Shown here: positions 15,237-24,379 of the stretch, piece by piece | Numbering within the stretch: the stretch's first letter is position 1 | How the letters are laid out: each line of letters begins with the position of its first letter | Source of the DNA: Streptomyces misionensis | GTDB lineage: Bacteria; Actinomycetota; Actinomycetes; Streptomycetales; Streptomycetaceae | Direction: 5' to 3' | Length of the DNA stretch: 64,000 nucleotides | Assembly (NCBI RefSeq): GCF_007896895.1 | Contig: NZ_VOGW01000197.1 | Location: 18,480 to 82,479 of the forward strand | Notes under the pieces: generated by a model | The model's database searches: none | What the model was told of the DNA's origin: nothing | The model's input: the letters and a program-made list of their open reading frames with translations, nothing else | Translations under genes and position numbers: made by a program

Positions 15237-16136
15237 ATGAGCACTGCGCCGGTCGTCGCCGCGGTCGACGGTTCCGAGGACAGCGTGCGCGCCCTGGAGT
15301 GGGCCGCGGACGCCGCCCGGCGCCGCGCGGCACCGCTGCGGGTGGTCCATGTGCGCCAGTACGCCGCCTGGGGCCAGACCGACGTCCTGGTGGCCGGACC
15401 GCCCGAACCGGAGGCCGACGCCGTCCTCGACGAGGCGCGCGCCGGACTCGGCGACCGGGCGCCGCAGGCCGTGGAGTACGTCACGCTGGAGGGGGCGCCC
15501 GGTGCGGTGCTGCCCGAACTCGGCGCCGAGGCCCTGCTGCTGGTGCTCGGCTCCCGGGGGCGCGGCGGCTTCGCCAGCCTGCTGCTCGGCTCCAACAGCC
15601 TCGCCGCCGCGCGGGACGCGCAGTGCCCGGTGGTCGTCGTGCCCCGGCCCGGCCGGGAGGTGCACGGCGAGGGACCGGCCGAGCCCGGGCCCCGGGTGGT
15701 CGTCGGCCTGAACGTCGACAGCCCCGACGACGCCACCCTCGCCTTCGCCTTCACCGAGGCGGCCCTGCGCGACGCCCGCCTCCAGGTGCTCGCCGCCTAC
15801 CCGTGGCCCCTCCAGACCTGGTCCGCGCCGGGCCAGCTGGTGCCGCCCATGCCCGACCAGGAGGCCATCGAGAGCGAGACCCGCAGCCTCGCCGAGGGCT
15901 TCCTCGCCCCGCACCGCGAGCACCACCCGGGCGTCCGCGCCGATGCCGAGGCCGTCCCCGGCGACGCGGCCGGCAACCTCGTCGCCGCCTCCCGCGACGC
16001 CGACCTGGTCGTCGTCGGCCGCCACCGCCGCCGTCTGCTGGCCCCGGCCCGCATGATCGGCTCCGTCACCCAGGCCGTCCTCCTCCACGCGGCGAGCCCC
16101 GTCGCGGTCCTGCCCCCGGCTCCCGAGGGCGACTGA
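15237..16136 (+). CDS. Universal stress protein, tandem Usp domains
   Basis: A 299-residue cytosolic protein with two Usp domains at about 1-140 and 150-297. The first shows VVAAVDGSEDSVRALEWAADAA and the ATP-binding GSRGRGGFASLLLGSNS (G-2x-G-9x-G-S). The second begins VVVGLNVDSPDDATLAFAFTEAAL and carries VVVGRHRRRLLAPARMIGSVTQAVL; its G-2x-G motif is altered, so it may bind nucleotide weakly. Tandem Usp proteins are common in actinobacteria and respond to hypoxia or stationary phase. ATG 15237 has GGAGGTGAGGA upstream. It is a single gene. Confidence 0.92.
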   Translation: MSTAPVVAAVDGSEDSVRALEWAADAARRRAAPLRVVHVRQYAAWGQTDVLVAGPPEPEADAVLDEARAGLGDRAPQAVEYVTLEGAPGAVLPELGAEALLLVLGSRGRGGFASLLLGSNSLAAARDAQCPVVVVPRPGREVHGEGPAEPGPRVVVGLNVDSPDDATLAFAFTEAALRDARLQVLAAYPWPLQTWSAPGQLVPPMPDQEAIESETRSLAEGFLAPHREHHPGVRADAEAVPGDAAGNLVAASRDADLVVVGRHRRRLLAPARMIGSVTQAVLLHAASPVAVLPPAPEGD

Positions 16137-16324
16137 CGGGGGAGGGGGCGCGTCCCGACCGGTCGCGGCCCGGGGCTCCGGGGCGTCGAGGCGGCGAGGC
16201 GCGCGGGTGATGCGTACACGCCTTCCCCGGCCGCCCCTTGTCGCCCGGCCGGCACCCTCGCGCCCCGTCCCCCTCCGGGCGCCCACAGGTCTCCCGCTCC
16301 TGCCCGGGCACGTACCATGGCCGC

Positions 16325-16822
16325 ATGTCGTTCCTCCGCCGCCGCAGCGCCACTCCCGCCGGACCCGACTTCGACGTGCTGGCCATGGACCCGGGCGACT
16401 GGCCGGGCAACCTCGGTGCGGGGCTGCTGCCCGCGCCCGACGGCACCTGCCAGGGTGTCTTCCTGCGCTACGACCTCTTCGGCGGGCGCGGCCCCGCGAT
16501 GATCATCGGCAATCTGCCGGAGGGCTCCCCGGCCCGCGAGGTCGCCGAGGGGGAGATCCCCTTCGAGGTGGGCCAGCTGCTGCTGGCGCTGGAGAACGAC
16601 GAGGAGGTCACCGTCGCCGGCACCGAGGACACCCCCGTCCTCCAGGGCGACAACCTGCTCATCGTGCGCCGGCTCAAGCTCTCCGAGAGCCGGATCTCCT
16701 GTGTGCAGTTCGACCGCAGCGACGGCGTCCTCGTGACCATCGCGGCCTGGGACCGCCCCATCACGGACGACCTGTACGCCCTGCTGAAGCCGCTCCCGGC
16801 GGAGCTTTTCCAGCAGGGCTGA
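16325..16822 (+). CDS. Conserved hypothetical protein
   Basis: A 165-residue soluble acidic protein starting MSFLRRRSATP. It has no signal peptide or membrane helix and ends TDDLYALLKPLPAELFQQG. Strand-rich segments (DGTCQGVFLRYDLFGG, MIIGNLPEGSPA, VTVAGTEDTPVLQGDNLLIVRRLKL) suggest a beta fold. I do not recognise the family; GC3 pattern and clean boundaries support coding. No clear ribosome site. Tail-to-tail with the amidase gene. Confidence 0.7.
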   Translation: MSFLRRRSATPAGPDFDVLAMDPGDWPGNLGAGLLPAPDGTCQGVFLRYDLFGGRGPAMIIGNLPEGSPAREVAEGEIPFEVGQLLLALENDEEVTVAGTEDTPVLQGDNLLIVRRLKLSESRISCVQFDRSDGVLVTIAAWDRPITDDLYALLKPLPAELFQQG

Positions 16823-16837
16823 GGCCCGCGGCCGTGG

Positions 16838-18808
16838 CTAACCGGCCGAGTTCTCCACCGTCACGTCCGCCGCGCGGACGAAGCCGACCCGGTGGCCGTA
16901 CTGGATCTCGTAGTACAGGTCCTTGCCCTGTACGACCTGGTGCGACTCGGGCGTGAAGGTCACCGAGTAGAAGTACTCGCCCGGCATCTCGTCACCGACC
17001 ACGTACTTCTGCCCGGCCGGGATCGTGTACGGCAGGGACACCACCGACTGGACGGGCACCCCCGCCGGGTAGGCGGTCTTCTCCGGGTAGGCGCGGCCGT
17101 ACACCGGGATGCTGGTCAGCCCGTCCTTCGGAGTGATCACCAGTCCCTTGGCGGAGACCGCCGCCGGATGCGCGGCCGGGTTCTGGAACCAGGCCTTCTG
17201 CCCGAGGTACCAGATGGCCGTCCAGTCGCCCCAGCGGTCGGCGACCGCGTACTGCTGGCCGGTGGAGACCCGCGAGGACAGGTCGTTGACGTCGGCGGTC
17301 GGCGCCCTGCCGAGCCCGATGTCCTTGATCAGCGGCGCGTCGACGTCGTGGTCCGAGTACAGCCGCACCTCGCTGGAGGCGTGCGCCGCGCAGGGCTCGC
17401 CCGCGGTCTCGCAGCCCGTGTAGACCGGCTGGTTGGTGGCGTAGTCGGGCCGGATCGTGACCAGTCCGCCGTGCTTGCCCGCCGTCTTCTTGAACGGGTG
17501 CCCGAGCAGCTGGAAGTAGTGCGCCCAGTCCCAGTACGGCCCCGGGTCGGTGTGCATCCCCGGGACGCTGGACGCCGTCGGCCCGGGCACGTTGTCATGG
17601 CCCAGGATGTGCTGCCGGTCCAGCGGGATGCCGAACCTCGCGGACAGGTACTTCACCAGCCGCGCCGAGGACCGGTACATCGCCTCCGTGAACCAGGCGT
17701 CCGGGTCGGTGAGGAAGCCCTCGTGCTCGATGCCGATCGAGCGGGAGTTGACGTCCCAGTTGCCCGCGTGCCAGGCCACGTCCTTCGCCTTGACGTGCTG
17801 GGCGATCAGCCCGTCGGTGGAGCGGATGGTGTAGTTCCAGGACACGTAGGTCGGGTCCTGGATCAGGTTCAGCACCCCGTCCCAGGCGCCCTCGGTGTCA
17901 TGGATGACGATGTACTTGATCCGCTGCGACGCCGGCCGGTCGCCGAGGTCGTGGTTGCCGTAGTCGTTGTCGCCGAACTGCGCGTACGCCGCCGGCAGCC
18001 ACTCGCAGGACACCGACTTCGGACACTCGGCGCCGTCGTCCCCGGCCGGGCGCAGACCGGTCCGCGCGAGCTGCGCGGTGTCCGGGGCGAGAGAGGGCTC
18101 GGCGGTGAGGGCGACGTGCTGGCCGGCGTCCGTGGTACGCCGCTCACCACTGCGCAGCACGTCGTACACGTCGTTCGCGTACGCCGCCGCGGTCGCCGTG
18201 TCGTCGGCACCGGAGAAACGGGCCACCGCGCCGTACCAGTCGGCCGGGTCGGCGCTGAGCGGCTCGCCCAGCTGCCGCTGCGCGGCGGCCAGCAGGGCGG
18301 CGCCGCCGGACACGTTGGCCGCCGGATCGGTGCGCAGCCTCGCGGCCGGGATGCCGGTCAGTTCCGCCGCCCGGGGCAGCGTCTTCAGCCGGTCCGGCAG
18401 CGCGGAGTCGGCCGGCACCGTCGCCCGGGGGACCAGGGCGGGGCGCGCGTCGTCGCCGCGGGCGTCCTCGGTGCCGTCGGCGAAGTGCTCGGTGGTGGCG
18501 ATCGCGGTCCGGGCGTCGGTGAGGTGCATCGGGCCGTAGCCGCCGGAGACGCTGGGCGCGCCGCCGTGGGAGTCCCAGCGGGACTGGAGGTAGGAGACGG
18601 CCAGCAGCACGCTCTGCGGCACGTGGTACTCGGTGGACGCGGCGGCGAACGCGGACTGGAGCCGGTCCGGGGCCGGGTCCGGGGCGCTCTGGGCGGGGGC
18701 CGCGCCGAAGAGCGGCAGCAGCAGGGCCGCCGCCGCGAGCGGCACGGCGGCCCGCCGCAGATGTCTGTGGCCGGGGGCGGACGGTGAGTCAGTGGCGGAA
18801 CCTCGCAA
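16838..18808 (-). CDS. Secreted N-acetylmuramoyl-L-alanine amidase (Amidase_2/PGRP type)
   Basis: A 656-residue exported peptidoglycan hydrolase. A basic N-terminus (RHLRR) and hydrophobic AAVPLAAAALLLPLFGAAPAQSA form a signal peptide. Residues about 55-280 resemble a lysozyme/transglycosylase-like helical segment (PQSVLLAVSYLQSRWDSHGG). The zinc amidase core follows: YIVIHDTEGAWDG near 297, AWHAGNWDVNSRSIGIEHEG near 345, and HILGHDNVPGP near 400. The last 220 residues carry repeated bacterial-SH3-like stretches that may bind the wall. The start is TTG 18808, with a perfect AGGAGG five nt upstream; no ATG or GTG fits before the signal peptide. It would cleave the bond between MurNAc and L-Ala. 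Confidence 0.88.
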   Translation of the reverse strand: MRGSATDSPSAPGHRHLRRAAVPLAAAALLLPLFGAAPAQSAPDPAPDRLQSAFAAASTEYHVPQSVLLAVSYLQSRWDSHGGAPSVSGGYGPMHLTDARTAIATTEHFADGTEDARGDDARPALVPRATVPADSALPDRLKTLPRAAELTGIPAARLRTDPAANVSGGAALLAAAQRQLGEPLSADPADWYGAVARFSGADDTATAAAYANDVYDVLRSGERRTTDAGQHVALTAEPSLAPDTAQLARTGLRPAGDDGAECPKSVSCEWLPAAYAQFGDNDYGNHDLGDRPASQRIKYIVIHDTEGAWDGVLNLIQDPTYVSWNYTIRSTDGLIAQHVKAKDVAWHAGNWDVNSRSIGIEHEGFLTDPDAWFTEAMYRSSARLVKYLSARFGIPLDRQHILGHDNVPGPTASSVPGMHTDPGPYWDWAHYFQLLGHPFKKTAGKHGGLVTIRPDYATNQPVYTGCETAGEPCAAHASSEVRLYSDHDVDAPLIKDIGLGRAPTADVNDLSSRVSTGQQYAVADRWGDWTAIWYLGQKAWFQNPAAHPAAVSAKGLVITPKDGLTSIPVYGRAYPEKTAYPAGVPVQSVVSLPYTIPAGQKYVVGDEMPGEYFYSVTFTPESHQVVQGKDLYYEIQYGHRVGFVRAADVTVENSAG

Positions 18809-18863
18809 TGCGGCCTCCTGTGACGGGCGGGCGTGGCGGGGCGTGCGGCGCCGAGCTGGGTCA

Positions 18864-18892
18864 GTGGTATCGGCTCGCCGACGATCCGTCAA
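18864..18892 (-). promoter_or_regulatory. Candidate promoter for the amidase gene
   Basis: On the minus strand, TTGACG (18892-18887) and TACCAC (18869-18864) are separated by 17 bp, close to the Streptomyces HrdB-type consensus though the -10 lacks its final T. It lies 56-84 bp upstream of the TTG start. Confidence 0.4.
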
Positions 18893-19027
18893 TGATGCCT
18901 TCACCGCCGAGATTTCCCACGTCACAAAGGGTTTCGGCGAGTTTCGCCGCGACGGGGGCCGGGCCTGCGGGGCGTCAGTGGAGTAGACCAATAAGGAACC
19001 TTCGGTCCCGGGACGCGCACAGCGCGA

Positions 19028-19066
19028 GGTCCGCGGTGCGCCGCCGCTGCGGGCGCACCGCGGACC
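19028..19066 (-). terminator. Hairpin terminator after the APH-type gene
   Basis: Perfect 15-bp arms GGTCCGCGGTGCGCC (19028-19042) and its reverse complement (19052-19066) around a 9-nt loop. It begins 11 nt past the stop at 19077. No T-run follows, as usual in Streptomyces. Confidence 0.75.
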
Positions 19067-19076
19067 CTTGTCCCCG

Positions 19077-20222
19077 TCAGCGGGTGCCGACCGCCGCGCG
19101 CACCGCCTTGCGGGCCGTCTGGCAGTCGTCGTGCAGCCGCCTGAGCAGCAGCCGCTGCTCCTCGCCGGACGGCACGGCACCCGGATGGGCGAGGCCCGGT
19201 GCCACCGGGGCCGGGTCCTGCATCGAACGCTGTACGGCCGTCTCGTACCGGCGGATCTCCCGGGTCAGCAGCAGCATCAGGTTCACCAGGAAGGCGTCCC
19301 GGGAGGCCGGGCCCGCCGACTGGGCGATCTGGCTGATCTGCCGCCGGGCCGCGGGGGCCTGCCCGAGCACCAGCCACAGCGTGGCCAGGTCGTAGCCCGG
19401 CAGGTACCAGCCCGCGTGCTCCCAGTCGACCAGCACCGGACCGGCCGGGGAGAGCAGCATGTTCGACAGCAGCGCGTCGCCGTGGCAGAACTGGAGCATG
19501 CCCTGGCGGCCCACCTCGTGCGCGATGCCGTGCAGCAGCTTCTGGAGGTCGCCGAGGTCCCGGTCGGTGAGCAGCCCCAGCTCGTGGTCGCGCGAGAGCC
19601 GGGCGGCGTAGTCCAGCGGCATGTCGAACAGGCCGGCCGGGGGCCGCCAGGCGTTCACCCGGCAGACCGCGCCGAGCGCCGCCCGGATGTCCGCGCGCGG
19701 GGGCGCCTCCACCGGATGCCGCTGGAGCGCCGCCACCCGGCCCGGCATCCGCTCGATGACCAGGGTGCAGTTGTCCGGATCCGCCGCGATCAGCCGGGGC
19801 ACCCGGACCGGAGGCCGGTGCCGGACGAACGAGCGGTACACGGCTATTTCGTGCCTGCTGCGCTCCGCCCCTGCGGGCGAGTGGTCCAGCAGGCACTTGG
19901 CGACGGCCGTGGCGCGTCCCGTCGTACCGACGAACAGCACGGACCGGCCGCTGCGCCGCAGGACCTGGACCGGCGCGAACTCCGGGCAGATCCGCTGCAC
20001 CGCGGCGATCGCCGAGCGCAGCTGGGCGCCCTGGGGGCCGGACAGGTCGAGTCTCCCGCTCAGCGGTTGGGCGCCGGGCTGGCCCGGGATCCGCCGCGGC
20101 CGGGGCGCGCCCAGCACGGGGCCGCCCGGACGCACCGCCGGGTCGAGATACGGTCCGCCGCCCGCCGGGCGGGGGCGCAACGGCCTGGGCGGGGCGGACA
20201 CGGAGGACGTTGCCGCGTACAT
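19077..20222 (-). CDS. Aminoglycoside-phosphotransferase-fold kinase
   Basis: A 381-residue protein of the APH/choline-kinase fold. An N-terminal, Pro/Arg-rich segment of about 65 residues is variable. The kinase part includes VLRRSGRSVLFVGTTGRATAVAKCLLD with the ATP-contact lysine, VIERMPGR as hinge, the catalytic loop CHGDALLSNMLLS near residue 262 (the usual HGD-x-x-x-x-N), and VLVDWEHAGWYLPGYDLATLW carrying the metal-binding DWE. The last 60 residues are helical and basic. Substrate unknown; such orphan members in Streptomyces need not confer resistance. ATG 20222 is chosen; the frame stays open to 20429 but that part is low-complexity. Divergent from the NsdA-like gene. Confidence 0.8.
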   Translation of the reverse strand: MYAATSSVSAPPRPLRPRPAGGGPYLDPAVRPGGPVLGAPRPRRIPGQPGAQPLSGRLDLSGPQGAQLRSAIAAVQRICPEFAPVQVLRRSGRSVLFVGTTGRATAVAKCLLDHSPAGAERSRHEIAVYRSFVRHRPPVRVPRLIAADPDNCTLVIERMPGRVAALQRHPVEAPPRADIRAALGAVCRVNAWRPPAGLFDMPLDYAARLSRDHELGLLTDRDLGDLQKLLHGIAHEVGRQGMLQFCHGDALLSNMLLSPAGPVLVDWEHAGWYLPGYDLATLWLVLGQAPAARRQISQIAQSAGPASRDAFLVNLMLLLTREIRRYETAVQRSMQDPAPVAPGLAHPGAVPSGEEQRLLLRRLHDDCQTARKAVRAAVGTR

Positions 20223-20469
20223 GGGAGATACAGATCCCTTCGTTGCCTGCGGTGCCTGCCTGTGGGGTCCTCGCGCCGGCCCGGCCCGGGCCCCCGGGCA
20301 CACCCTGGGGAATGTCCCCGGGGGGACCGGGTCGGGACGGCGCTTTCCTACCTGACACCCGATGGCCCCTGGCACACCATCTGGCGCACCCTGGCGAACC
20401 GTGGCGAATAGTCGCCCGGCAACCCTCACCCGGCTACTGTCAACTCAGCCGAGAACCTGGGGGCTTGAC

Positions 20470-21963
20470 GTGAGCGGACGACCCAACACCCGCCTTTCGG
20501 ACCTGTTCGGCCTGGCCGGCTGGTCCAAGGGCGAACTCGCGAGGCTGGTCAACAAGCAGGCGGCGGCCATGGGCCACCCCCAGCTGGCGACCGACACCTC
20601 CCGGGTCCGGCGGTGGATCGACAAGGGAGAGATCCCGCGCGATCCCGTGCCGCGGGTGCTGGCCGCCCTGTTCACCGAGCGTCTCGGCCGTGTCGTGACC
20701 ATCGAGGACCTCGGTCTGGTGCGCCACGGGCGGGCAGGGAAACGGCAGGGCGACGGGATCGAGGAACATCCCGACGGAGTGCCGTGGGCGCCCGAGCGGA
20801 CCGCCGCGGTCCTCACCGAATTCACGGGAATGGACCTCATGCTCAACCGACGCGGCTTGGTGGGCGCGGGTGCCGCGCTCGCCGCGGGATCCACACTCAG
20901 CAGCGCCATGCACGACTGGCTGCACACCGACCCGGTCCTCAGGGCCGACGCCCCTGCCCTCGACGACCCCCTGCACCCCGACCCCGCCGGATTCGACCGC
21001 TACGAGGCCGCCCCCATCGGGTCTCAGGAGATCGAGGAACTGGAGCGCTCCGTCGAGGTGTTCCGCGCCTGGGACGCGGCCCGTGGCGGCGGCCTCCAGC
21101 GCAAGGCGGTGGTGGGCCAGCTCAACGAGGTGGGCGGCATGCTCGCCTACCACCATCCCCCCCACCTCCAGCGGCGCCTGTGGGGCGTCGCCGCCAACCT
21201 CGCGGTCCTCGCGGGCTGGATGTCGCACGACGTCGGCCTGGAGCCCACCGCCCAGAAGTACTTCGTCATCGCCGCGCACGCCGCCCGGGAGGGCGGTGAC
21301 CGGCCGCGCGCCGGCGAGGCGCTGTCCCGCGCGGCCCGTCAGATGGTCCACCTGGGCCGGCCGGACGAGGCGCTGGACCTGATGAAGCTCGCCCAGTCCG
21401 GCGCGGGCGACCGCCTCCAGCCGCGCACCAAGGCGATGTTCCACACCATCGAGGCCTGGGCGCAGGCGTCCATGGGCAAGGGCCAGGCGATGCGCCGCAC
21501 CCTCGGGCAGGCGGAGGACATGTTCGTCGCCGACCGGGGCGAGGGCGAGCCGCTGGACTGGATGCAGACCTTCAAGGCCGAGGACCTGTACGGCATGCAG
21601 GCCCTGGCCTACCGCACCCTGGCGGAGTTCGACCCGGACGCGGCCGTGCACGCCCAGCACTACGCGGACAAGGCCCTGGCGCTGCGCGTCGACGGCCGGG
21701 AGCGCTCGAAGATCTTCGACCATCTCTCCATGGCCTCGGCCTGCTTCATCGCCGACGACCCGGAACAGGCCGACCGCTACGCGCGCCTCGCCCTGATGTC
21801 GATGGGGGCGAACTCCTCCCGCCGCACTTGGGACCGGCTGCGCCAGATGTACCGGCTCACCGCCCAGTACGCGGGCTACCCGAAGATCCATGAACTGCGG
21901 GAGGAGATCAGACTCGTCCTGCCCAAGCCGAGGGCGAAGGGCGAGAACCGCGCCCAGGCGTAG
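20470..21963 (+). CDS. NsdA/NsdB-like TPR regulator of development
   Basis: A 497-residue cytosolic protein starting at GTG 20470. The N-terminus (SDLFGLAGWSKGELARLVNKQAAAMGHPQLATDTSRVRRWIDKGEIPRDPVPRVLAALFTERLGRVVTIEDLGL, residues about 8-85) is an XRE-like helix-turn-helix region shared with NsdA of S. coelicolor, a negative regulator of sporulation and antibiotic production. The helix-rich remainder (for example RAGEALSRAARQMVHLGRPDEALDLMKLAQ) resembles tetratricopeptide repeats that may bind a peptide or protein. A short LVGAGAALAAGSTLSSAM segment near 130 is hydrophobic but too weak for a sure membrane helix. Whether this is the NsdA orthologue or a paralogue cannot be settled without alignment. 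Confidence 0.8.
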   Translation: MSGRPNTRLSDLFGLAGWSKGELARLVNKQAAAMGHPQLATDTSRVRRWIDKGEIPRDPVPRVLAALFTERLGRVVTIEDLGLVRHGRAGKRQGDGIEEHPDGVPWAPERTAAVLTEFTGMDLMLNRRGLVGAGAALAAGSTLSSAMHDWLHTDPVLRADAPALDDPLHPDPAGFDRYEAAPIGSQEIEELERSVEVFRAWDAARGGGLQRKAVVGQLNEVGGMLAYHHPPHLQRRLWGVAANLAVLAGWMSHDVGLEPTAQKYFVIAAHAAREGGDRPRAGEALSRAARQMVHLGRPDEALDLMKLAQSGAGDRLQPRTKAMFHTIEAWAQASMGKGQAMRRTLGQAEDMFVADRGEGEPLDWMQTFKAEDLYGMQALAYRTLAEFDPDAAVHAQHYADKALALRVDGRERSKIFDHLSMASACFIADDPEQADRYARLALMSMGANSSRRTWDRLRQMYRLTAQYAGYPKIHELREEIRLVLPKPRAKGENRAQA

Positions 21964-22043
21964 CGGGGGCGCCGCGCCGCTGCCGCGCCGCGGACCGGAC
22001 CGTACGCCCGGAGGTCAGCTCCGATGGCCGACGGGGAATCGGC

Positions 22044-23465
22044 TCACGCCGTGACCCGGGCGACGAGCACACACGCGTCGTCCTCACGTCCGGCCCCGCC
22101 GAACTCCTCGACCAGCGCCCGCACACAGTCCTGCGCCGTGCGCGCCGCGCCGATCCGTGGGGCGAGGGCCAGCAGCCGGTCCGCGGCCGCCGCCCGGTCC
22201 TGCCCGGGCACCAGTCCCTCGGTGTGCAGCAGGAGCAGGTCGCCCGGGACGAGGGTCGCCTCGGCCTGCTCGTAGACGGCGCTCGTGGTGGCACCGAGGA
22301 GCACGCCCTGCGGTGCGCCGAGCACGCGCCCCGTCCCGTCGCGGTACAGCAGCGGGGCGGGGTGCCCCGCCTGCCCCCAGACCAGGGTCCGGGTGGCGGG
22401 CCGGTAGCGGCAGCAGACGGCGCTGCCCAGGGCGGGCTGCACCGTGGAGTCGAGCAACTGGTTGAGCAGGGCGAGGAGCCGCCCGGGCTGGGTGCCCGCC
22501 ATCGCCATGCCCCGCACGGCGCCGAGCAGGGTCGCCATGCCCGAGGCGACGGCCACCCCGTGCCCGGTGAGGTCGCCGACGCTCAGCAGGGTCTCGCCGT
22601 CCGCCAGCTCCAGCGCGTCGTACCAGTCCCCGCCGATCGGGTCGCCGCCGTCCGGGGAGAGCCGGTGCGCGGCGAGGTCCAGGGTGGCCGGGCCCTGGTG
22701 CGGGGGCCGCAGGGAGCCGCGCCAGGGCGCCAGCACGGCCTCCTGCAACTCGGCCGCGACCCGCTGCTCGGTCCGCTCCCGGTGCCGCTGCTGCCGCAGC
22801 GAGTCGCGGGTCTCGCGCACGGCCCGCTGGCTGCGGCGCAGCGCGCTGACGTCCCGCAGCACGGCCCACATCGAGGCGGTGCCCCCGTCGGGGCCGAGCA
22901 CCGGCTCGCCCATCATGTGCACGGTCCGCACCGAGGCGTCGGGCCGGCGCACCCGGAACTCGCCGTCGATCGGCCTGCCGTCGATCAGACAGCCCGTGAC
23001 CATCGCGGTCAGCTTCGGGCGGTCCTCCTCCAGGACCAGCGAGGGCAGTTCGTCCAGGGTGAGGGCGGGCAGGCCGGGGTCGCGGCCGAGGATGCGGTAC
23101 AGCTCCGTGGACCAGGTCGCCTCGTCCGTGAGCAGATTCCACTCCGCGCTGCCGACCCGGCTGAGCAGCGAGCCGCGCGGGGCGCGGGCGGCGGGTGCCG
23201 GGGCAGGTTCCGGAGCGGGGGGCAGTGGGGCGGGACCGTCCCGCAGCTGGGCCAAGTGGGCGTCCACGTCGTCCAGTTGGTGGAACGCGAGGTCGTACAG
23301 GGCGCGCTGCCAGCGCTCCTCGGGGTCCGGGCCGTCGGTGCGCGCGTCCCGCCGTACCGCGTCCACCTCTCCCTTGAGCCGCCGCGCCTGCCTGATCAAC
23401 GCCTCGACCGGGTCGTGCCCGGGCGGCTGGGCGGCTGAGCGGTCCGCGGAGACCGGTGACGGCAT
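22044..23465 (-). CDS. PAS-PP2C (SpoIIE/RsbU-type) serine phosphatase
   Basis: A 473-residue signalling phosphatase. Residues about 20-75 are a charged helical segment, then a Pro/Ala-rich linker. A PAS domain lies at about 100-215 (SAEWNLLTDEATWSTELYRILGRDPGLPALTLDEL through VLRDVSALRRSQRAV). A coiled coil rich in Arg/Glu follows, then AAELQEAVLAPWRG and the SpoIIE-type PP2C domain: GGDWYDALELADG, GDLTGHGVAVASGMATLLGAVRG, GQAGHPAPLLYRDG, LLLHTEGLVPG and REDDACVLVARVTA. It probably dephosphorylates a STAS anti-anti-sigma factor in response to a PAS-sensed signal. ATG 23465 has CGGAG seven nt upstream. No partner is adjacent. Confidence 0.87.
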   Translation of the reverse strand: MPSPVSADRSAAQPPGHDPVEALIRQARRLKGEVDAVRRDARTDGPDPEERWQRALYDLAFHQLDDVDAHLAQLRDGPAPLPPAPEPAPAPAARAPRGSLLSRVGSAEWNLLTDEATWSTELYRILGRDPGLPALTLDELPSLVLEEDRPKLTAMVTGCLIDGRPIDGEFRVRRPDASVRTVHMMGEPVLGPDGGTASMWAVLRDVSALRRSQRAVRETRDSLRQQRHRERTEQRVAAELQEAVLAPWRGSLRPPHQGPATLDLAAHRLSPDGGDPIGGDWYDALELADGETLLSVGDLTGHGVAVASGMATLLGAVRGMAMAGTQPGRLLALLNQLLDSTVQPALGSAVCCRYRPATRTLVWGQAGHPAPLLYRDGTGRVLGAPQGVLLGATTSAVYEQAEATLVPGDLLLLHTEGLVPGQDRAAAADRLLALAPRIGAARTAQDCVRALVEEFGGAGREDDACVLVARVTA

Positions 23466-23816
23466 TTCGCACTCCGAGAAGAGGGGGGACGGCAAGGCCT
23501 GCGGGACGGGGACCGCAACGACTGTCGCACAGCCCGCGACGCCCCGTAAGGGATTTGGCAACACACGATACGGTGGTGCTTCCGGCATATGCCAGAGTCT
23601 TCCCGGGGCGATCCCCGCACCGTGCCGACACGCCCGCTGGTTCCGCTAAGTCGTAGAGGAAATACGGGAGTTGACGGACGCACCGGACCTCCGACGACGC
23701 AGTCAACCGTTTGTTCGACGGTCCCGTGCTTTCCGGTGACCGGGTCCGGCCGGTACCCATCGAACTCTGACCGGATTTGACGGCATGCGGGACGCCCCGG
23801 CGGACTCCTTAAAGGC
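23466..23816. other. 351-bp divergent promoter region, no gene seen
   Basis: Lies between the PAS-PP2C gene (minus) and the SsgA-like gene (plus). It has several locally AT-richer tracts (for example near 23545-23590 and 23660-23720) as expected for two promoters, but I cannot assign hexamers with confidence. No inverted repeat or RNA gene stands out. Confidence 0.4.
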
Positions 23817-24230
23817 ATGGAGACCACCATCGAACTACCCGCGCTCGCCCGGCTGATCACCGCGGAGGACCGGGAGATCCCGGTCACGGCCACCCTGCGC
23901 TACACCGCGCGCGAACCTCTGGCCGTCTTCGTGGACTTCCCCGCGGAGGCCGCCCTGGAGGGCGAGGAGGTCAGCTGGACCTTCGCGCGCTCCCTGCTGG
24001 ACCAGGGGCTGCGCACCCCCGCCGGGCGCGGCGACGTCCAGATCTGGCCGTACGGCCGCACCCGGACCGTACTGGAGTTCCATTCGCCCTTCGGTCTCGC
24101 CCTGCTCCAGTTCCCCACCTCGACCCTGCGCCGCTTCCTGGTGCGCAGCTACGGGGTGGTGGCGGTGGGGCAGGAGGACATGGCGGCGGTGGTGGAGCGG
24201 GGGCTGACGGCCCTGTTCGGCGGGGTGTGA
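23817..24230 (+). CDS. SsgA-like sporulation/cell-division protein (SALP)
   Basis: A 137-residue protein of the SsgA family, which controls septum placement and spore-wall assembly in Streptomyces. Family features include TATLRYTAREPLAVFVDFPAE near residues 25-45, the core VSWTFARSLLDQGLRTPAGRGDVQIWPYGRTRTVLEFHSPFGLALLQFP at about 53-102, and a C-terminal ELSHIL-like region here read as DMAAVVERGLTALF. Length matches the family (about 135-140). It is not SsgB by sequence; it belongs among the SsgC-G-like paralogues, which cannot be separated here. Confidence 0.88.
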   Translation: METTIELPALARLITAEDREIPVTATLRYTAREPLAVFVDFPAEAALEGEEVSWTFARSLLDQGLRTPAGRGDVQIWPYGRTRTVLEFHSPFGLALLQFPTSTLRRFLVRSYGVVAVGQEDMAAVVERGLTALFGGV

Positions 24231-24379
24231 GCGGCCTCCCGGGACCTCGCGCGGCACACCGGCGCCTTTGAACATTGTTCACCTTCGCCTCACGCCCCGG
24301 GTATGGACCCCGCCGACCCGGGCGGGCACCCTGGCCCGCGGTGTGCCGCTGGGGCACTCCCGTGACCGAGGGCGGGCGA

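Noticed and set aside
19077..20222. Aminoglycoside resistance gene
   Set aside because: Only the kinase fold is shared; nothing in the sequence or context shows drug specificity.
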